From assembly GCF_004137685.1 (NCBI RefSeq), contig NZ_QYBB01000003.1:62001-126000 (forward strand): a stretch of 64,000 nt of DNA, in the 5' to 3' direction. The stretch is from Lichenibacterium minor (lineage in GTDB: Bacteria; Pseudomonadota; Alphaproteobacteria; Rhizobiales; Beijerinckiaceae). Positions 10,301-18,929 of the stretch are shown here, piece after piece (positions within the stretch are counted from its first letter, which is position 1; each line of letters opens with the position of its first letter). Position numbers and translations under genes: made by a program. Under the pieces are notes generated by a model. It saw nothing but the letters and a program-made list of their open reading frames with translations. It had not been told where the DNA came from and did no database searches.

Positions 10301-10542
10301 GCGTCTCTCCCTCTGGTTCGCCGGGCGGAAGCGTGCCTTCATGGCGCCGTTCAGATCCACCGCGGCGCAGTTTGCCATCGTGACGTACGTAAATCAACGC
10401 CACGGTCGCATTTCCGGCAGAACCGAGGCCTCGCCCCGTCGCGACGCCGCAAACGGGCAGGAAAATCCCGAGCGAGCGCCGGCTTGATTTGCGGCGTGAA
10501 GGATGATTGACGTACATCAACACGACAAAAGGACGGAACACG
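10301..10542. promoter_or_regulatory. Divergent chvE / lacI control region with two TGACGTAC sites
   Basis: The 242-bp region separates two divergent sugar genes. It holds TTGACGTACATCAA at 10507-10520, a palindrome with one mismatched pair, and a second TGACGTAC at 10381-10388, 127 bp away and continuing into ACGTACGT. Two spaced matching sites between divergent genes are what a looping LacI-family repressor would use, but most LacI operators have a central CG and these centre on GTAC. The assignment is inference. Confidence 0.5.
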
Positions 10543-11580
10543 ATGGAGGGAGGGCGGCCGGCGACGGCGGGCGATGTGGCCGTGGCGGCCGGCGTGAGCC
10601 TCGCCACGGTGGACCGCGTGCTCAACGGGCGGCCCGGGGTGCGCGACGTCACCGCCCGGGCGGTGCAGGACGCCGTGGAGCGGCTCGGCTTCCGCCGCGA
10701 CCTGGCGGCGGCCAACCTCGCCCGCGGCCGGCGCTACCGGTTCCGCTTCCTCGTGCCGGACCTGCCGCAGAACAGCTTCATGCAGGCCGTCCGGCACGAG
10801 ATCGACGCCGCCGCGGCGCGGGGGCTGGACCAGCGCATGACGCTGACGGTGGAAACCTACGCGGCCTTCGACCCGCTCGACCTGGCGCGCCAGCTCGGGG
10901 CCCGCCGCGGGCGGGACGCCATGGGCATCGCCGTGGTGGCGGTGGACGCCCCCGAGGTGCGCGACGCGATCGCCCGGCTGCACGCCGACGGCATCGCGGT
11001 CGTCACCATGGTGTCCGACGCCACGCCGTCGCGGCGCACCTGCTTCATCGGCCCCGACAACGTCGCGGCCGGCCGCGTGGCGGCGTCCCTGCTGGGGCGG
11101 TTCGTCGGCGGCCGGCGCGGCCGGGTGCTGACGGTGGCGGGGCGGATGACGCTGCGCGACCACGCGGAGCGCCGGCTCGGCTTCGCGCAAACGATGGAGC
11201 GCGACTTCCCCGCCCTGTCGCTGCTGCCCGTCGCCGAGGGCCTCGATGATTGGGCCGTGACGGAGCCGATCGTGACCGAGGCGCTGCGGGCCTGCCCCGA
11301 CCTCGTGGGCATCTACAGCATGGGGGCGGGCAACCGCGGCATCGTCGCCGCGCTCGAAGCCGCGGGCCGGGCCGGCGACGTCGTCGCGGTCGGGCACGAG
11401 CTGACGCCCTTCATGCGCGAAGCCCTGCTCGGCGGCACCTTCGACGCCGCCATCAACCAGGACCCGTCGGACGAGGTGCGCAGGGCCGTGCAGACCCTCA
11501 AAGCCCTCGCGGACGGGCGGGACGACTTCCGACCCGATCCGGTGCGGATCGACATCTACCTGAAGGACAACCTGCCGTGA
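10543..11580 (+). CDS. LacI-family transcriptional regulator of sugar genes
   Basis: A 345-residue repressor: an N-terminal LacI helix-turn-helix ([22 protein letters not shown], about residues 8-30), hinge region, then a periplasmic-binding-protein-like effector domain (about 62-345). It likely senses a sugar and controls xylA and chvE. ATG 10543 is chosen over the longer TTG 10507 because AAAGGA lies at proper distance and because 10507-10520 is itself an operator-like palindrome. Its stop overlaps the xylA start (GTGA), so the regulator and xylose isomerase are one operon. Confidence 0.88.
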   Translation: MEGGRPATAGDVAVAAGVSLATVDRVLNGRPGVRDVTARAVQDAVERLGFRRDLAAANLARGRRYRFRFLVPDLPQNSFMQAVRHEIDAAAARGLDQRMTLTVETYAAFDPLDLARQLGARRGRDAMGIAVVAVDAPEVRDAIARLHADGIAVVTMVSDATPSRRTCFIGPDNVAAGRVAASLLGRFVGGRRGRVLTVAGRMTLRDHAERRLGFAQTMERDFPALSLLPVAEGLDDWAVTEPIVTEALRACPDLVGIYSMGAGNRGIVAALEAAGRAGDVVAVGHELTPFMREALLGGTFDAAINQDPSDEVRRAVQTLKALADGRDDFRPDPVRIDIYLKDNLP

Positions 11581-12872
11581 CGATCTTTTCCGACATGCCG
11601 ACGGTCCGCTTCGAGGGGCCGGACTCCACCAATCCCCTGGCCTACCGCCATTACGACGCCGACCGCGTCGTGCTGGGCCGGCCGCTGCGCGACCACCTGC
11701 GCCTGGCCGTGTGCTACTGGCACAGCTTCGTGATGAACGGGGCCGACCCGTTCGGCGCCCCCACGATCGCGCGGCCCTGGATGGGCGGCGACGCCATGGC
11801 GGCGGCCCGGGCCAAGGCGGACGCCGCCTTCGACCTGTTCCGCGTGCTCGATGTGCCCTTCTACACGTTCCACGACCGCGACATCGCGCCCGAAGGCGAC
11901 ACCCTCGCGGCGACCCTGGCCAACACGCGGGCCGTGGGCGAGGTGCTGGCCGAGAAGCAGGCCGCCACGGGTGTGAAGCTGCTGTGGGGCACCGCCAACC
12001 TGTTCAGCCACCCGCGCTTCATGGCGGGGGCGGCCACCAACCCGGATCCGGACGTGTTCGCCTGGTCGGCCGCGACGGTGAAGACCGCGCTCGAGCTGAC
12101 GCACGGCCTCGGCGGCGCCAACTACGTGATGTGGGGCGGTCGCGAGGGCTACGAGACGCTGCTCAACACCGACCTCAAGCGCGAGCTCGACCAGATGGGG
12201 CGGTTCCTGGCGCTGGTGGTCGACCACAAGCACCGGATCGGCTTCCAGGGCCCGATCCTCATCGAGCCGAAGCCGAAGGAGCCCTCCAAGCACCAGTACG
12301 ACTTCGACGCCGCCACCGTCTACGGGTTCCTCCGGCACTACGGGCTCGAGAAGGACGTCAAGTTGAACCTCGAGGAGAACCACGCCATCCTCGCCGGCCA
12401 CACGTTCGAACACGAGATCGCGGTCGCGAACGCCTTCGGCATCCTGGGCTCGCTGGACGTCAACCGCGGCGACCCGCTGCTCGGCTGGGACACCGACCAG
12501 TTCCCCAACGACGTGCCGCAGCTCACGCTGGCGTTCCACGAGATGATCAAGGGCGGCGGCCTGACGACCGGCGGCCTGAACTTCGACGCCAAGGTCAGGC
12601 GGCAGTCGATCGACGCCGAGGACCTGGTGCACGCCCATGTGGGCGGAATCGACGTTTGCGCGCAGGCCTTTTTGGCCGCCGCCCGCCTGGTCGAAGCCGG
12701 CAAGCTGGCCGGCGCGGTGGCGGAGCGCTACGCGGGATGGGACCGCCCCGGTCACGCCGCGCTCGGCGGCAGCCTGGAGGAGATCGCGGCCGCGGCGGAA
12801 GCCCGGGCGCTGGCCCCAAGCCCGCGCTCCGGACGGCAGGAGATGCTGGAAAACATCGTCGCCCGCGCGTGA
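11577..12872 (+). CDS. xylA: Xylose isomerase
   Basis: Interconverts D-xylose and D-xylulose, entry to the pentose phosphate pathway. The 431-residue protein is of the longer class II type. Conserved parts are [10 protein letters not shown] (catalytic His/Asp), [16 protein letters not shown] (metal ligands), [17 protein letters not shown] and [23 protein letters not shown] 11577 overlaps the stop of the LacI gene. No xylulokinase is next to it. A very strong hairpin follows the stop. Glucose can be a side substrate in this family. Confidence 0.95.
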   Translation: MTIFSDMPTVRFEGPDSTNPLAYRHYDADRVVLGRPLRDHLRLAVCYWHSFVMNGADPFGAPTIARPWMGGDAMAAARAKADAAFDLFRVLDVPFYTFHDRDIAPEGDTLAATLANTRAVGEVLAEKQAATGVKLLWGTANLFSHPRFMAGAATNPDPDVFAWSAATVKTALELTHGLGGANYVMWGGREGYETLLNTDLKRELDQMGRFLALVVDHKHRIGFQGPILIEPKPKEPSKHQYDFDAATVYGFLRHYGLEKDVKLNLEENHAILAGHTFEHEIAVANAFGILGSLDVNRGDPLLGWDTDQFPNDVPQLTLAFHEMIKGGGLTTGGLNFDAKVRRQSIDAEDLVHAHVGGIDVCAQAFLAAARLVEAGKLAGAVAERYAGWDRPGHAALGGSLEEIAAAAEARALAPSPRSGRQEMLENIVARA

Positions 12873-12878
12873 CGGCGA

Positions 12879-12916
12879 AACGAAAAGGCCGGCCCTCGCG
12901 GGCCGGCCTTTTCGTT
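12879..12916. terminator. Bidirectional terminator hairpin after xylA
   Basis: A perfect 17-bp stem (12879-12895 with 12900-12916) around a TCGC loop. The stem holds AAAA on one arm and TTTT on the other, so it can act on transcripts from both strands. It begins six bases after the xylA stop and lies between xylA and the convergent oxalate decarboxylase gene, whose stop is at 13039. Confidence 0.85.
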
Positions 12917-13038
12917 CACCGCGATGGGAAAACCTTTGATCGCCGGCCGGGGAAGGCGCGGCGCCCCGGGCGGGCGCCGCCGTCGTGGCGGCGGGATCGC
13001 CCGCGCGATCCCGCCGGGGTCGGCGACGCCGAAGCCGG

Positions 13039-14244
13039 TCAGGCCTCGCTGTCGAGCTTGTCGACGGTCGCGGCCGGCACGCCGGCGAGGTTGTTCGACA
13101 GCAGGTACTTCGGGGCCGTGCCCATCCAGTGCTTGAGGGTGATCTCCTCGAACTTGCCGGCGTTCCAGGTCTGGATGATCTCCAGGTCCTCGTCGCCGGT
13201 GTTCAGCATGGCGTGGCCGTAGCCCTGCGGCACGTAGGCGGAATCGCCGGCCTTGACGTCGGCCACCTTGCCGCGGCCGCCCGAGCCGAACAGCGCGATC
13301 TGCCCCTTGCCCTTAAGGTAGTACTGGAACTCATCGGCGTTGGGGTTCCAATGCAGTTCCTTGATCTGGCCGGGCTTGATCACCATGCGGGCGCCCGACA
13401 TCGTCGTCTGGATGGGCCACTCGTCGACGGTGGCGAGGTGGAAGGAACCGCCGTCGAAGTCGCGCTTGGCGCGCGGGTCGTCGAGGAGCCGGAACTTGTG
13501 GGTCGACTCCTTCGGCCAGGGCGCGTCGCGCGCCTCCGACACGGGCACCACCGGGCCGGACTGGATGTAGGTTTCACCCTTGGGGAAAGCGTCGAAGGCG
13601 GCGGGGGTCAGGCCGAGGCTCTTCGCCAGCATGTCGTGGGGCGAAACGTCGACCCAGTCGGTGATCGAAAAGGTGCCGTGCTCGGAGAAGGAGCCGTTGT
13701 CGAAGTTCAGGATGAAGTGGCAGGGCTTGTCGCCGATGGTCTGGATCGAATGGCCGTGGCCCTTCGGGAAGAACCACAGGTCGCCCGGCTTGTAGTTGTT
13801 GACCTCGGTCTGGCCCGACGGGTCGAGCACGACCGTCTGGCACTGGCCGTCAATCACGTAGGCCCACTCGGCCGCGATGGCGTGCCAATGGAGCTCGCGC
13901 GACGCGCCGGGGTTCAGGAACATGTGCACGGCCGCGATGCCGGTCGCGATCGGCAGCGAGTGGACGGTGGTCTCCTTGGCCCAGCCGCCCGACGTGATCT
14001 TCGGCTTCGAACCGTCGAGCGAGCGCGTGAAGGCCGGCATCTCGCCGATGTCCTTCGCGTCGTGGTAGGCGACGGGCGCGCCGGGCTGGAGCTGCTGGGC
14101 GTCGCGGCCGAAGCCGCCCTGCCCGGCCTGACCCTTGTCGTCGGTCGTCGTCGGGGTGCCGGCCACGGCCGCGCCCGTCAGCGCCACGAGGCCGCCCGCG
14201 CCGAGCGCGGCGGTGCCCAGGAAATTGCGCCTGCTGGTATCCAT
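13039..14244 (-). CDS. oxdC: Oxalate decarboxylase (bicupin), Tat-exported
   Basis: Manganese bicupin that cleaves oxalate to formate and CO2. The 401-residue protein starts with a Tat signal (SRRNFLGTAALG). Cupin 1 keeps the catalytic site H119, H121, E126 and H165. The lid over this site reads SEHGT (187-191) where the well-studied Bacillus enzyme has SENST; the catalytic glutamate E188 is kept. Cupin 2 has H298, N300, E305 and H344, so one histidine ligand is replaced by asparagine. ATG 14244 sits five bases after GGAGG; ATG 14247 is only two bases away. It probably protects against or uses oxalate in the periplasm. Confidence 0.88.
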   Translation of the reverse strand: MDTSRRNFLGTAALGAGGLVALTGAAVAGTPTTTDDKGQAGQGGFGRDAQQLQPGAPVAYHDAKDIGEMPAFTRSLDGSKPKITSGGWAKETTVHSLPIATGIAAVHMFLNPGASRELHWHAIAAEWAYVIDGQCQTVVLDPSGQTEVNNYKPGDLWFFPKGHGHSIQTIGDKPCHFILNFDNGSFSEHGTFSITDWVDVSPHDMLAKSLGLTPAAFDAFPKGETYIQSGPVVPVSEARDAPWPKESTHKFRLLDDPRAKRDFDGGSFHLATVDEWPIQTTMSGARMVIKPGQIKELHWNPNADEFQYYLKGKGQIALFGSGGRGKVADVKAGDSAYVPQGYGHAMLNTGDEDLEIIQTWNAGKFEEITLKHWMGTAPKYLLSNNLAGVPAATVDKLDSEA

Positions 14245-14434
14245 CATGACCTCCCATGTCGTTTCGGGGCGCCGCGGGAACAGACCCGGCCCGATCGAAC
14301 CCGGCCGAAGCAGACCGTCCCGCGGCGGACCCGGCGAAACGCTGTTGCATGCACTAGCGTCAGTCGAGCGCTGCCGCAATTGTCGGGCGACGGCGGCGTC
14401 TTAAAATGTTTTTTAGGTCCGGGCCGCGGCGGGC

Positions 14435-15136
14435 TCAGCTCCCCGTGGTGTCGGAGATGTAGCGGCCCAACGCGCTGGCGGCATTGAACATGTGGGCGCG
14501 CATGCGCCGCGCCGCGAGCTCGCCGTCGCCTTCCGCGATCGCGGCCAGCACCTGCGCGTGCTCGTCGTGCGAGGCCGCGATGCGGTCGCCGTGGCGGAGC
14601 TGGGTGCGGCGGAACACGTCGAGCCGCGCCCGGATGGCGACGGCCTGTTCGGCCATGAAGCCGTTGTGGGTGGCGACGTAGAGCAGGCCGTGGAAGTCGC
14701 GGTTGAACCGCTCGTAGGCGTCGAGGTCGCGCCCCGCGACGAAGGCCCGCGACGCTTCGTGAAGCTCGTTGAGGCGGCCCCGCTCGATCGGCGTCATGCG
14801 GTGGGTGGCGATCCGCACGCACATGGTCTCGACCTCCGCGATGGTTTCGAACATGTCCATGATGCGGGCCGGCGTGAGGCGGGTCACCACCACGCCGCGC
14901 CGGGGCCGGACCTCGACGAGGCCCGAAACGGCCAGTTGGCGCAGGGCTTCCCGGACCGGGGTGCGCGACGCGCCGAACCGGTCCGCGAGGGTCTGCTCGT
15001 CGAGGCCCGTCCCGGCCCCGAGCTGTCCGGAGGCGATCTCGTCCGTCAGGGCGTTGCGGATGCGGTCCGACAGCAGCCTGCCGTCGCCGACGTCGGCGCC
15101 CGGCTCGGGCCGCGCTTCGCCGTGGCAGGGGGGCAC
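14435..15136 (-). CDS. GntR-family regulator with FCD domain, probably malonate-responsive
   Basis: A 233-residue regulator: winged helix-turn-helix at about residues 15-75 (DEQTLADRFGASRTPVREAL then VEVRPRRGVVVTRL) and an all-helical FCD effector domain (about 85-220, with the metal/ligand residues in FNRDFHGLLY and ASHDEHAQVLAAI). Known malonate regulators MdcY and MatR are of this class. It lies 15 bp after the MFS gene on the same strand and divergent from the mdc operon. GTG 15136 is selected because GGGAGG precedes it by eight bases. Malonate as effector is inferred from position. Confidence 0.85.
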   Translation of the reverse strand: MPPCHGEARPEPGADVGDGRLLSDRIRNALTDEIASGQLGAGTGLDEQTLADRFGASRTPVREALRQLAVSGLVEVRPRRGVVVTRLTPARIMDMFETIAEVETMCVRIATHRMTPIERGRLNELHEASRAFVAGRDLDAYERFNRDFHGLLYVATHNGFMAEQAVAIRARLDVFRRTQLRHGDRIAASHDEHAQVLAAIAEGDGELAARRMRAHMFNAASALGRYISDTTGS

Positions 15137-15150
15137 GGGCCGCGCCTCCC

Positions 15151-16467
15151 TCACCGCGGCAGGGGCTGGCCGCGCGTTTCGGCCGCGAAGGGGATCACGA
15201 GCAGGCCGAACCCGAACGCCACCGCGGTCCAGGCCACGGGCGTGCCCAGCGTGCCCATGCCGTGCACGGCGGCGCCGAGCGCGAAGTTGACGCCGGCGCC
15301 GATGAAGCGGCCCACGGACGTGCAGAACGCGAAGGCGGTGGCCCGCACGTCCGTGCCGAACAGCTCGGGCAGCCACAGCGAGAAGAGCGCGAAGTTGGCC
15401 CCCGAGAAGCCGAGAAAGAACAGCAGCGTCAGGAACGTCGGCAGCGCCCGCTCCGGCGGCAGGTAGAAGGCCCAGCCGAAGCTCAGCGCCACGAACACCA
15501 GCATTCCGGAAAAGAACAGCGCCAGCGTGGCGCGGCGACCCAGGCGTTCGGCCATCATCGGCACGACGAGGCAGCCCAGGACGGTCCCGAGCGACAGGAT
15601 GGCGGTGCCGTAGGACGCGAAGCGCACGGCTTCCGCGGGGGCGTAGCCGGCGCCCTTGGCCAACGTGATGGCGGCCGCGGGCTCGTAGACCGAGCCGGCC
15701 CACAGGCCGATGATCGCGACGGTCAGGAGCGTCGACATGACGAGTGTCCGCGTCCGGTACTGCGGCCCGAAGATCTGCAGCAGCGGGCTGACGCGCTTCG
15801 CCCCGGCCTCGTGCAGGGCTTCCCAGCGCTCGGGCTCCTTCACCTTGAACAGGGTGACCACCGACACGACCACCGGAAACAGCCCGCACAGGAACATGGC
15901 GCGCCAGCCGTAGACCGCGCCGACCGTGGCGTTGAGGGCCGCGGCGGCAAAGAACCCGAAGTAATAGCCGCTCTGCAGGTAGCCGGCGCCCATCTTGCGC
16001 CGGTCTTCCGGCCAGGCTTCGGCCACGTAGGTCCCCGCCATGGCCCATTCGCCGCCGATGCCGATGCCGGCGAGGAAGCGGAACAGCGCCAACTCGTAGA
16101 CGTTCTGCGACAGCGCCGCCGCGCCGGTGAAGACCGAGTAGATCAGCACGGTGGCGGCCAGCGTCCGGGTGCGGCCGAAGCGGTCGCCGATCGGCCCCCA
16201 CACGAAGGACAGCCCCCAGCCGACCAGGAACAGCGCGAACAGGATCGAGCCGATGTAGCCGGTGTTGGCCGGGGTGGCTTCGATGCCGGAGCGGGGCAGG
16301 AGTTCGGTCAGGGCGGGGATGAGGACGAGGGCGTAGATCACGCTGTCCATGCCGTCGAGCAGCCAACCCGCCCAGGCGGCCCAGAACCCGACGATCTGGT
16401 CCCGGTCGAGCGGTGTGCGGCGCGGTCGCACGCCCCCGAGCGTCCCGTCGTCGATCGATCCCGACAT
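15151..16467 (-). CDS. MFS transporter, candidate dicarboxylate/malonate uptake protein
   Basis: A 438-residue major facilitator with about 12 membrane helices. The first helix carries WLLDGMD, and the loop 2-3 signature is GDRFGRTRTL, as in the aromatic acid and sialate/organic-acid proton symporter groups. It is in one operon with the GntR regulator and faces mdcA. No known malonate transporter gene (mdcLM, mdcF, matC type) is in the window, so this MFS protein is a reasonable stand-in; the substrate is inference. ATG 16467 has GGAGG at correct spacing, better than ATG 16500. Confidence 0.82.
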   Translation of the reverse strand: MSGSIDDGTLGGVRPRRTPLDRDQIVGFWAAWAGWLLDGMDSVIYALVLIPALTELLPRSGIEATPANTGYIGSILFALFLVGWGLSFVWGPIGDRFGRTRTLAATVLIYSVFTGAAALSQNVYELALFRFLAGIGIGGEWAMAGTYVAEAWPEDRRKMGAGYLQSGYYFGFFAAAALNATVGAVYGWRAMFLCGLFPVVVSVVTLFKVKEPERWEALHEAGAKRVSPLLQIFGPQYRTRTLVMSTLLTVAIIGLWAGSVYEPAAAITLAKGAGYAPAEAVRFASYGTAILSLGTVLGCLVVPMMAERLGRRATLALFFSGMLVFVALSFGWAFYLPPERALPTFLTLLFFLGFSGANFALFSLWLPELFGTDVRATAFAFCTSVGRFIGAGVNFALGAAVHGMGTLGTPVAWTAVAFGFGLLVIPFAAETRGQPLPR

Positions 16468-16893
16468 CGCGTGTCCTCCGCCCCACCGAGCGACGGGCAT
16501 GCCGACGCATCCCCGCCGCGCCGCGCCGCACGAGCGGCGGCGCGTTCGCGCTCCCGGCGGTCGAGACTTTCGACCGCCGCCATCGACGGGCGCCGCGGCG
16601 AGGAAGGGCGTGGACGCGGCCGACCCCGTCGGCCGCGTCGCAGCGGCGTTTCCAACCCTCGCGGCGGCCATCGCCGCCTGGGGACCCGTCGGCGATGGCG
16701 CCGCGGTTCCCGATCCGTCGCAGGTCTGCGCCTGCTGCAGGTCAGCATGCACGGAAACGGGACGATTGCAATCCTGTATGCGCCGGGGCGAGAAGTTCGC
16801 GGCAAAAAATGCAATATGGCTTGAACCCGGCCTCTTTGCTTTTAGTTTGCGCCGCGAGGGGCCCCGGTCGGGCGCCACAGCCGGGATGTCGCC
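16468..16893. promoter_or_regulatory. 426-bp divergent region between MFS/GntR and mdcA
   Basis: No convincing gene. The mdcA-proximal half becomes AT-richer and holds a perfect 10-bp palindrome GATTGCAATC at 16764-16773, then CCTGTATGCG, and ATGCAATAT near 16809-16817. The first resembles the outer halves of the ATTGTATACAAT operator known for MdcY but without the central TATA. The MFS-proximal half is plain GC-rich sequence in which nothing stands out. Confidence 0.5.
16821..16848 (+). promoter_or_regulatory. Possible sigma-70 promoter of mdcACDEBH
   Basis: TTGAAC at 16821-16826 is followed after 16 bases by TAGTTT at 16843-16848, in the only AT-rich stretch before mdcA, 45 bp upstream of its start. 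The -10 match is weak. It lies just downstream of the GATTGCAATC palindrome. Confidence 0.35.
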
Positions 16894-18540
16894 ATGAGGG
16901 ACTGGAGCCGGGACGGGACGGCCAGGGACGAGCGCGTCGCGGCGGGGCGGGTGCTCGCCCGGGGCAAGGCGGTTCACCGCGACGACGCCGCGAAGCTCCT
17001 GGAAGCGCTGCTGAAGCCCGGCGACCGGGTGTGCCTGGAAGGTGACAACCAGAAGCAGGCGGACCTGCTCGCCGAAGCGTTGACGCGGGTGGACCCGGCG
17101 GTGGTCCACGACCTCCACATGGTGCAGTCCGGCGTCGTGCTGCCCGAACATCTCGACGTGTTCGAATCCGGCATCGCCAAGCGGCTCGACTATTCCTATT
17201 CGGGGCCGCAGGCGGCGCGCGTGGCGCGGATGCTGTTCGGGGGAAAGATCGAGCTCGGCGCGGTCCACACCTACCTCGAACTCTTCGCCCGCTATTTCAT
17301 CGATCTCACGCCCCATGTGGCGCTGATCGCCGCCGTGTCGGCGGACCGCGACGGCAACCTGTACACCGGCCCCAACACGGAGGACACGCCGACCGTGGTC
17401 GAGGCCACCACGTTCAAGAACGGCGTGGTGGTGGCGCAGGTCAACGAGATCGTCGACCGCGTGCCGCGCGTCGACATCCCGGGGGACCGGGTGCATTTCG
17501 TCGTGGAAGCCGGGCGGCCGTTCTACGTCGAGCCGCTGTTCACCCGCGACCCCGGCGCCGTGACGGAAACCCAGATCCTCACCGCCATGCTGGCCATCAA
17601 GGGCATCTACGCGCCCTACGCGGTCAAGCGCCTCAACCACGGGATCGGCTTCAACACCGCCGCCATCGAGCTCCTGCTTCCCACCTACGCCGACCGCCTG
17701 GGGCTGAAGGGCGAAATCTGCACCCATTGGGCGCTGAACCCGCACCCGACGCTGATCCCCGCCATTGAATCGGGATGGGTGGAGCAGATCCACTCCTTCG
17801 GCTCGGAGGTCGGCATGGACGACTACATCCGGGCCCGGCCGGACGTGTATTTCACCGGGGCCGACGGGTCGCTGCGCTCGAACCGCGCCTTCTGCCAGAC
17901 GGCGGGCCTCTACGCCTGCGACATGTTCATCGGCTCGACGCTGCAGATCGACCTCGCCGGCCATTCCTCGACCGTGACGACGAGCCGGGTGGCGGGCTTC
18001 GGCGGCGCGCCCAACATGGGCTCTGACCCGCGCGGCCGCCGCCACCCCTCCGCCCCCTGGCTGAAGGCCGGGCGGGAAGCCGACCCCGACGCCCCGGCGC
18101 CGCTCCGGCGCGGCCGCAAGCTCGTGGTGCAGATCGGGGAAACCTTCGGGGACGGCAACGTGCCGCTGTTCGTCGAGAAGCTCGACGCGCTGAACCTCGC
18201 CGAAAAGCTCGACCTCGAGCTCGCGCCCGTGATGGTCTACGCCGACGACACGACCCACATCGTCACGGAGGAAGGCGTCGCCAACCTCCTGCTGTGCCGC
18301 AGCCCGGCCGAACGCGAGCAGGCCATCCGCGGCGTCGCGGGCTACACCGAGATCGGCCGCGGGCGGGACCGCGCGATGGTGGAACGGCTGCGCGCCCGCA
18401 AGGTCATCCAAAGGCCCGAGGACCTCGGCGTCGACCCGCTCGACGCCGACCGGAGCCTGCTGGCGGCGCGCTCCGTCAAGGACCTCGTGCACTGGTCGGG
18501 CGGGCTCTACGCCCCGCCGGCCAAGTTCCGGAACTGGTGA
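16894..18540 (+). CDS. mdcA: Malonate decarboxylase alpha subunit (acetyl-S-ACP:malonate ACP transferase)
   Basis: Exchanges acetyl for malonyl on the acyl carrier subunit MdcC, the first half of the malonate decarboxylation cycle. The 548-residue length and the CoA-transferase-like segments (GDRVCLEGDNQKQADLL, LHMVQSGVVLPEHLD, VEATTFKNGVVVAQVNE, GHSSTVTTSRVAGFGGAPNMG) are characteristic of MdcA. ATG 16894 has GGGA nine bases upstream. It is the first gene of mdcACDEBH, and 74 bp separate it from mdcC. Cytoplasmic, soluble type. Confidence 0.95.
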   Translation: MRDWSRDGTARDERVAAGRVLARGKAVHRDDAAKLLEALLKPGDRVCLEGDNQKQADLLAEALTRVDPAVVHDLHMVQSGVVLPEHLDVFESGIAKRLDYSYSGPQAARVARMLFGGKIELGAVHTYLELFARYFIDLTPHVALIAAVSADRDGNLYTGPNTEDTPTVVEATTFKNGVVVAQVNEIVDRVPRVDIPGDRVHFVVEAGRPFYVEPLFTRDPGAVTETQILTAMLAIKGIYAPYAVKRLNHGIGFNTAAIELLLPTYADRLGLKGEICTHWALNPHPTLIPAIESGWVEQIHSFGSEVGMDDYIRARPDVYFTGADGSLRSNRAFCQTAGLYACDMFIGSTLQIDLAGHSSTVTTSRVAGFGGAPNMGSDPRGRRHPSAPWLKAGREADPDAPAPLRRGRKLVVQIGETFGDGNVPLFVEKLDALNLAEKLDLELAPVMVYADDTTHIVTEEGVANLLLCRSPAEREQAIRGVAGYTEIGRGRDRAMVERLRARKVIQRPEDLGVDPLDADRSLLAARSVKDLVHWSGGLYAPPAKFRNW

Positions 18541-18614
18541 ACGGTCCCGGGGGAACCCGCGCCGCCGCCCGCCAACGCCGTCCCGATCGCGCCCTCCCGA
18601 GAAGGCCACCCCCG

Positions 18615-18929
18615 ATGGAAAACCTGACCTACCGCCACAAGGCCAAAACGCGCGCGCCGGGCGACAAGCCGCTCGCGCTCGTGGGCGTCGTGGCTTCGGG
18701 CAACCTCGAAGTGCTGGTCGAGCGGGTTCTGCCCGACACCGACTGCGAGGTCGCCATCGCCACCACCGCCAAGGGGTTCGGCGACGTGTGGGCCGCCGTG
18801 GTGTCCGACTTCGTCGAGCGCCGCTCGCCGGGCGGCCTGCGCCTGTCGATCAACGACGGCGGCGCGCGCCCCGACACGGTGGCGCTGCGCCTGTCGCAGG
18901 CCGTGCGATCCTTGGAGGAAGGCCGATGA
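18615..18929 (+). CDS. mdcC: Malonate decarboxylase acyl carrier protein (delta subunit)
   Basis: Carrier subunit (104 aa) that bears the 2'-(5''-phosphoribosyl)-3'-dephospho-CoA group on a serine. The family block GVVASGNLEVLVE near residues 25-37 holds the modified serine. The rest (DCEVAIATTAKGFGDVWAAVV, SINDGGARPDTVALRLSQA) matches MdcC. Its last four bases overlap mdcD (ATGA). The cofactor precursor is made by MdcB; the enzyme that normally attaches it, MdcG, is not encoded nearby. Confidence 0.93.
   Translation: MENLTYRHKAKTRAPGDKPLALVGVVASGNLEVLVERVLPDTDCEVAIATTAKGFGDVWAAVVSDFVERRSPGGLRLSINDGGARPDTVALRLSQAVRSLEEGR

Noticed and set aside
15151..18609. A minus-strand open frame of 1152 codons covering MFS and mdcA
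   Set aside because: Only the 15151-16467 part codes for the MFS protein. The rest is the opposite strand of mdcA with meaningless composition.
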